NCBI GenBank assembly: GCA_030429585.1
Contig: JAUIEU010000001.1
Coordinates: forward strand, 553,994-617,993
Length of the DNA: 64,000 nt
Direction: 5' to 3'
DNA from: a bacterium
GTDB lineage: Bacteria; Cyanobacteriota; Vampirovibrionia; Vampirovibrionales; Vampirovibrionaceae
Position numbers and translations under genes: made by a program. Below are positions 58,566 to 64,000 of the stretch, one piece after another. The notes beneath the pieces were generated by a model, which was not told the origin of the DNA, searched no databases, and saw nothing but the letters and a program-made list of their open reading frames with translations. The stretch's first letter is position 1; every line of letters begins with the position of its first letter.

Positions 58566-59966
58566 ATGCGTCCATTTTCAGATAGTTTTACCATGCAACA
58601 TACCTCTACCGTGCCTGCGAATGGTTTTGTACCTCCTGTCGTTACGGGTAATGGCGACCATGCCAATATGCAAATAATACCAGGGGCTACCCCGCAGCAG
58701 TTTATTGCCTGCAATATAGCAGGTGAAGCCATTGGGAGTATTGAGTTTACCAGCATCAGTAGCGATGTTGTCATCCACCCCTATGCCAGTAAAGATGGCC
58801 AATACATGGTGGCGACGGCGGCCCATAACGGGCAAGAATTTCGTTTGCTGGTTGGTGCTGGCGGAACAATTGATATTAATGGCGCCAAGGCCAGTATGGC
58901 AGCGGATGAATTAATGGCTATTGCCCCGTTGTTACCCGAAACGGCAGCGCTATATGCTGCCAACCTAAACGAGCGGGCCAACCATACGCAAGATATTGTT
59001 AAAACCATGTATATACCGGCTAGCGGCAAAGGCACACGCCTAGAGCCGATATTGGAAAACTTAAACGACGAAACCAAGCCTAATACCTATCTGTACGGGC
59101 AAACCACCATCCTTCGTCAGCTCATCGAGCATTATAAGCACTTTGGTATAGAAAAATTTATTGTTGGTGTGCTGGATGACCGTAAAGCGTATTTTAAGAA
59201 AAACCTAGCCGACCTAGGCGATACGGTACAACTTATTGGCGAAAAACAGCAAAGCGGCACTGCAGGCCCACTGGCCCGCATACTGGCTGGCGAAACCCCT
59301 GGTGTGACCCTTGACCCAGGCGAGCCTATTTTAGTAGGCATGGGCGATGCTGTGCTGAAATCCACCTTTGATGTGGCTGATTTTATTGAGAAACATAATG
59401 CCGTTGGCGCGGATGCTACCTTAGCCGTGGCCAAAGTGCCAGAGCATCTTATCCATAAGTACGGCATGGTAAAAACGGAAACACCCAATGCGAGCAGTTG
59501 GATTACTGGATTTACCGAAAAACCTAAAACCGACGAAGCCAAAGCTGCCTTGGGCGAACATCGTTTGGCCAACACCGCTATTTATGTACTGGGGCCTAAG
59601 GCCTTGGAGAGTCTGAAATCCAAATATGCTCAGGTTAAATCTGGCAAGCTAGATTCCGTAGATAATGGCGTTGATTTTGCTCGCCATATATTTGAACCCG
59701 GCTTAGATGATGGCTTAAAGCTGTATGCCAACACACTAGATTTTGATAAGTGGGTAGATATTGGCCACCTTAACACCATGAATGTGGTCCACCGCCGCAT
59801 TGCCAATGGCGATATTTATGGCGCTCAGCAAACCAAGCAAGCCCGCGACCAAGTTGGCGATGGTGGCGCTATCTTCTACGGCGGCAAAGCTACCAAAGAA
59901 GCCTTTAACAAGGCCTTCCCAGATGCCAAAGTAGGGGGCAACGTGGTAGTGGTTCAAGCCAAATAA
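58566..59966 (+). CDS. NDP-sugar nucleotidyltransferase with ~140-aa N-terminal extension
   Basis: MYIPASGKGTRLEPILENLNDETKPNTYLYGQTTILRQLIEHYKHFGIEKFIVGV; VGMGDAVLKSTFD. ATG 58593 is an alternative start. Confidence 0.85.
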   Translation: MRPFSDSFTMQHTSTVPANGFVPPVVTGNGDHANMQIIPGATPQQFIACNIAGEAIGSIEFTSISSDVVIHPYASKDGQYMVATAAHNGQEFRLLVGAGGTIDINGAKASMAADELMAIAPLLPETAALYAANLNERANHTQDIVKTMYIPASGKGTRLEPILENLNDETKPNTYLYGQTTILRQLIEHYKHFGIEKFIVGVLDDRKAYFKKNLADLGDTVQLIGEKQQSGTAGPLARILAGETPGVTLDPGEPILVGMGDAVLKSTFDVADFIEKHNAVGADATLAVAKVPEHLIHKYGMVKTETPNASSWITGFTEKPKTDEAKAALGEHRLANTAIYVLGPKALESLKSKYAQVKSGKLDSVDNGVDFARHIFEPGLDDGLKLYANTLDFDKWVDIGHLNTMNVVHRRIANGDIYGAQQTKQARDQVGDGGAIFYGGKATKEAFNKAFPDAKVGGNVVVVQAK

Positions 59967-59996
59967 AGGTGCTAACGTCTGCTTAATGCCGCTTAG

Positions 59997-60278
59997 CTAG
60001 CCTGAGTCAGCCTCGTTTGGGGCTAGTAGGTTTAGTTCTAGGGCGTGGATTTGGCTGGTCATGTCGTCTTTTAGCACCTTGTGTACCACGCGGTGGCGCT
60101 GCAAGGGGTTCATGCCGTCAAACTGGGGGCTAACCACCGTAATTTTTAAATGGTGGCCTGTATTTTGAATATGCCCGGCATGGAGGTGGCTATAATCTTC
60201 TATGCCTACATGGGTGGCGGCCAGCTGGTCGGCTAGGCGGGTTTTAACATCTTGGTGATAGGGGGTTTCAATCGTCAT
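59997..60278 (-). CDS. BolA family protein
   Basis: IEDYSHLHAGHIQ...HHLKITVVSPQFDGMNPLQRHRVVHKVLKDDMTSQIHALELNLLAP. Confidence 0.93.
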   Translation of the reverse strand: MTIETPYHQDVKTRLADQLAATHVGIEDYSHLHAGHIQNTGHHLKITVVSPQFDGMNPLQRHRVVHKVLKDDMTSQIHALELNLLAPNEADSG

Positions 60279-60436
60279 TATTGGGTGGCTTTATAAACAG
60301 GTAACAGTAATGTATTAAGAATACCTAAAACACACAATTGTCGGGATTTAGCGCCTTTTACATTACTGTGCGTTCTCGTTACACTAACTCCTATAAAATA
60401 TAGCTTAAATTACCACTATTAAGGAAGTCTGCTCCC

Positions 60437-61879
60437 ATGACCGCTGTTGAATCGTTTACACAGCAGGATTACAAATACGGCTTTACCACCGATATCGATT
60501 CTGACACCTTTGCCAAAGGCCTGAATGAAGATGTGGTACGGGCGATTAGTGCTAAAAAAAATGAACCCGAGTGGATGTTGGAATTCCGCCTAAAGGCTTT
60601 TGCCTTGTGGAAAACCATGGAAAAGCCAGAGTGGGCTTATTTAGATTACCCAGAGATTGATTACCAAGATATCAGCTACTATTCTGCGCCTAAAAAGCAA
60701 GAAAAAAAGGCGAGCCTAGACGAAGTAGACCCCGAACTGCTCAAGACTTTCGAAAAACTGGGTATCCCGCTAAGCGAACAAAAGCAGCTGGCTGGTGTAA
60801 CCATGGCAGTAGATGCCGTGTTTGATAGCGTCAGCGTGGCCACTACCTTTAAAAAAGATTTAGCCAAGCATGGCGTTATTTTTTGCTCTATTAGCGAAGC
60901 ACTCCACGAGCACCCCGAGCTGGTGAAGAAATACCTGGGTACAGTGGTACCCACTAGCGATAACTACTTTGCAGCCCTAAACAGTGCCGTATTTACCGAT
61001 GGTAGCTTTGTCTACATCCCCAAAGATACCGTATGCCCCATGGAACTAAGCACGTACTTTCGTATTAATACCGAAGATACCGGCCAGTTTGAACGCACCC
61101 TAATTATTTGCGAAGACAACGCCCAAGTTAGCTACCTAGAAGGTTGTACTGCGCCTACCTTTAAAAAAACTCAGCTACACGCCGCCATTGTAGAGCTTGT
61201 GGCTATGGATAATGCCGAAATTAAATACTCTACCGTGCAAAACTGGTTTGCAGGCGATAAAGACACGGGCAAAGGCGGCATTTATAACTTTGTAACCAAA
61301 CGTGGCCGTTGCCAAGGCAAAAATTCTAAAATTAGCTGGACCCAAGTAGAAACCGGTAGTTCCATTACCTGGAAGTACCCCAGCTGTATTTTACAGGGCG
61401 ATAACAGCGTGGGCGAATTTTATAGCATTGCCCTAACCAATCACCACCAGCAAGCCGATACCGGCACCAAGATGATCCACTTGGGTAAAAACACCCGCAG
61501 CCGAATCATCAGCAAGGGCATTAGCGCCGGGTTAAGCAATAACAGTTACCGCGGCGCCGTTACCATTAAGCCGGGCGCTACGGATGCACGCAACTTTACC
61601 CAGTGCGATAGCATGCTAATTGGCGATGCCTGCCGCGCCAACACCTTTCCTTATATTGATGTGGCTAACAGCAGTGCCCAAGTAGAGCACGAGGCCAGCA
61701 CTAGCAAAATTAGTGATGAGCAGCTGTTCTACTTCCAGCAGCGTGGTATACCCACCGAAGAAGCGGTTAGCGCTATTGTAAGTGGCTTTTGCAAAGATGT
61801 ATTTAATGTATTACCCGGCGAATTTGCCGAAGAAAGCCGCCGCCTACTTGGTATTAAGCTAGAAAACTCGGTAGGGTGA
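60437..61879 (+). CDS. sufB: Fe-S cluster assembly protein SufB
   Basis: [89 protein letters not shown]. Confidence 0.97.
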   Translation: MTAVESFTQQDYKYGFTTDIDSDTFAKGLNEDVVRAISAKKNEPEWMLEFRLKAFALWKTMEKPEWAYLDYPEIDYQDISYYSAPKKQEKKASLDEVDPELLKTFEKLGIPLSEQKQLAGVTMAVDAVFDSVSVATTFKKDLAKHGVIFCSISEALHEHPELVKKYLGTVVPTSDNYFAALNSAVFTDGSFVYIPKDTVCPMELSTYFRINTEDTGQFERTLIICEDNAQVSYLEGCTAPTFKKTQLHAAIVELVAMDNAEIKYSTVQNWFAGDKDTGKGGIYNFVTKRGRCQGKNSKISWTQVETGSSITWKYPSCILQGDNSVGEFYSIALTNHHQQADTGTKMIHLGKNTRSRIISKGISAGLSNNSYRGAVTIKPGATDARNFTQCDSMLIGDACRANTFPYIDVANSSAQVEHEASTSKISDEQLFYFQQRGIPTEEAVSAIVSGFCKDVFNVLPGEFAEESRRLLGIKLENSVG

Positions 61880-61882
61880 TTT

Positions 61883-62152
61883 ATGAATATTCAGCCGAAT
61901 TTTGGCATTATTAAAGCCAAAGTAACCCCTCCACAGTTACTTAAAATTGAAGAGACATTTGTTAAACCAGGCGGTCTTACACTACAAAATGATGACGGCA
62001 AAGGCACGATTGAACTTAGTGGCGGTACCGACTTTTTTGAAGCAAAAATGGCAAAAGAAATATTTAATGAGCCATTTGCTCAAAAGGTTACGCTTGTAGA
62101 TAACGATATGGCAGATGCGGTAAATCCGATATTAGGTACCACCAACGCTTAA
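61883..62152 (+). CDS. Hypothetical small protein between sufB and sufC
   Basis: 89 aa, ATG 3 nt after the sufB stop; [71 protein letters not shown]. Confidence 0.7.
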   Translation: MNIQPNFGIIKAKVTPPQLLKIEETFVKPGGLTLQNDDGKGTIELSGGTDFFEAKMAKEIFNEPFAQKVTLVDNDMADAVNPILGTTNA

Positions 62153-62183
62153 TAAATCCACCACAATAGGAACTATATTTATA

Positions 62184-62978
62184 ATGATTAAGATTACAAA
62201 CCTCCACGCGACGGTAAATGACACCCCAATTTTAAAGGGGCTAAATTTAACCATTAACCCAGGCGAAATCCATGCCATTATGGGCCCTAATGGCAGCGGC
62301 AAAAGCACCCTAAGCAAAGTGGTTGCTGGCCACCCCGCCTACGAGGTTACCGAAGGTACCGTAGAATTCCAAGGTCAAAATATTCTAGATATGGAACCTG
62401 ACGAACGCGCTCGCCTGGGTATGTTTATGGCGTTTCAATACCCGGTGGAATTGCCCGGCGTTAATAACAAAGGCTTTTTGCACATGGCCATTAACGCCAA
62501 GCGCAAAGCCCAAGGGCAAGATGAAATGCCTATGGAAGCATTCGATGCTTTTTTAACGGAAAAATTAGCCTTTGTAGACATGGACGCAGAATATATGGTG
62601 CGTTCTGTAAATGAAGGCTTTAGTGGTGGCGAAAAAAAACGGAACGAAATTTTGCAAATGGCCGTGCTAGACCCCACCTTTGCCATGCTAGATGAAACCG
62701 ACAGCGGCTTGGATATTGATGCCTTGCGCATTGTGGCCGATGGTGTGAATAAAATTATGGCCCCGGATAAAGCCATGCTGGTGATTACCCACTACCAACG
62801 CTTGCTGGATTACATTAAGCCGGATGTGGTGCATGTGCTGGCCGATGGCCGCATTATTAAAACCGGCGATAAATCCTTAGCCCTAAAATTGGAAAAAGAA
62901 GGGTATGACTGGGTACTAGACGAGGCTGGCATCACAACGGATGCCACAGATGATGCTAAAACTTTGGCAACGGTATAA
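62184..62978 (+). CDS. sufC: Fe-S cluster assembly ATPase SufC
   Basis: [71 protein letters not shown]. Confidence 0.97.
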   Translation: MIKITNLHATVNDTPILKGLNLTINPGEIHAIMGPNGSGKSTLSKVVAGHPAYEVTEGTVEFQGQNILDMEPDERARLGMFMAFQYPVELPGVNNKGFLHMAINAKRKAQGQDEMPMEAFDAFLTEKLAFVDMDAEYMVRSVNEGFSGGEKKRNEILQMAVLDPTFAMLDETDSGLDIDALRIVADGVNKIMAPDKAMLVITHYQRLLDYIKPDVVHVLADGRIIKTGDKSLALKLEKEGYDWVLDEAGITTDATDDAKTLATV

Positions 62979-62990
62979 AGGGTTGCATGA

Positions 62991-64000
62991 ATGGAGACTA
63001 CGATTATGTCGCCAAAAGCGGCCCAACTAGAAAAAGCCCCGGTGCTGACCGTTTTAGAAGAATCTGTATTGCGGAGCAAACGGCTGCCCTTGCAGGCGGA
63101 TGCCCCTGAAACCAGCGCCGACACCCAAGCCGTTATGCAAAAGCTGCAAGCCACCGCTATAGAGCGCCTGCAAACCATTGGCATGCCTACAAAAAAGCAA
63201 GAAGCCTGGAAGTACTGCCCCGTCCATACCTTGCTAAGCCAATCCATGGTGCTGCCAGAAAAACCTGGCCAGCTGGATGCTGCGCTTCTTAAAGAGGCAG
63301 GCCACTTAGAGCCCTTGGGCCAAACACGCCTGGCTTTTATTGATGGGTATTATTCCCCGCGTAATAGCGCTTTGCCAGAGCAAGAGGGTATTATTGCCCT
63401 TGATACCCGGCAAGCCTATGCCCAATACAGCGATTCGTTATTGCCGGTATGGCAGCAGCAAGCCAACGCTACCACGGATGCTTTCCATGCCATGAATGTG
63501 GCGACCCACACCAATGGGGCCTATGTGTATGTAGACCCAGACGAAGACAAATCCGCAGAAGCTATCCATATTGCGTGTTTTAGTGGCCACCAAACCGAGC
63601 AAACGGCCACGTTCCAGCAGCACCATATTGATATGGGTGGGCGTAGTAAGGCGACGATTATTTTTCAGTGCTTGGGGCTGCCTTTGGATGAAGGCCTGCA
63701 CCGTTTGATGCACCAAGTACTCTACATTGATGTGGCAGAAGGGGCGGAACTGGACTTAATCCTCCTCCACGATGATGCCATCCCCAATGGCTGGCAGATG
63801 ATGTGTATCCAAGGCAATGTGGCGGCGGATGCCGTATTAAACCTAACCACAGTTTCCTTAGGGTTAGGCACGGCCAGAGACCACTTGCGCCTTAACATTA
63901 ATGGCGAGGGCGGCATGGTTCGTCATCATGGGTTAACCATTCACCAACAACAAGGCCAAAGTTACCTCCATTGCCAAATTAACCACTTGGTACCCAATAG
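62991..64000 (+). CDS. sufD: Fe-S cluster assembly protein SufD (partial, runs off window end)
   Basis: Open frame from ATG 62991 (or 63006) to the window edge, absent from the ORF track: KKQEAWKYCPVHTLL, FIDGYYSPRNSALP, HQVLYIDVAEGAELDLIL, NGEGGMVRHHGLTIHQQQGQSYLHC. Confidence 0.9.
   Translation, partial: METTIMSPKAAQLEKAPVLTVLEESVLRSKRLPLQADAPETSADTQAVMQKLQATAIERLQTIGMPTKKQEAWKYCPVHTLLSQSMVLPEKPGQLDAALLKEAGHLEPLGQTRLAFIDGYYSPRNSALPEQEGIIALDTRQAYAQYSDSLLPVWQQQANATTDAFHAMNVATHTNGAYVYVDPDEDKSAEAIHIACFSGHQTEQTATFQQHHIDMGGRSKATIIFQCLGLPLDEGLHRLMHQVLYIDVAEGAELDLILLHDDAIPNGWQMMCIQGNVAADAVLNLTTVSLGLGTARDHLRLNINGEGGMVRHHGLTIHQQQGQSYLHCQINHLVPN

Overview
The window looks like a contiguous chromosomal segment of one bacterium. 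Its gene content (DUF3326-like protein, Flp/Tad pilin genes, suf cluster, many unknown proteins with disordered N-terminal leaders) loosely suggests the non-photosynthetic Cyanobacteriota (Vampirovibrionales/Melainabacteria-like); this placement is inference only. Housekeeping content: hpt-tilS; htrA; monothiol glutaredoxin; ygfZ-TPR; crcB; pfkA; galE; uvrB; a murF-mraY-murD-ftsW-murG block followed by tRNA-Gln; rplS-ylqF-rnhB; a class A PBP; tRNA-Leu; leuB; cinA; bolA; and sufB-orf-sufC-sufD, with sufD running off the right edge. Accessory content: (i) a divergent carbohydrate locus at about 40.8-50.9 kb with an MFS transporter, a 1355-aa GH13-like protein carrying a large insertion before its catalytic nucleophile, and a 1030-aa protein fusing an undescribed membrane module to a GH13 domain, with that module also standing alone in the neighbouring gene; (ii) a compact Flp/Tad pilin-pseudopilin cassette next to an exported HExxH protein; (iii) a (DPYGY)n / N,Y-rich prion-like protein beside an acidic low-complexity protein; (iv) an orphan + strand intrinsic terminator at about 14.02-14.05 kb, which implies a structured small RNA; (v) a small low-GC ORF between sufB and sufC. 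No CRISPR array, transposase, integrase or phage module was found.
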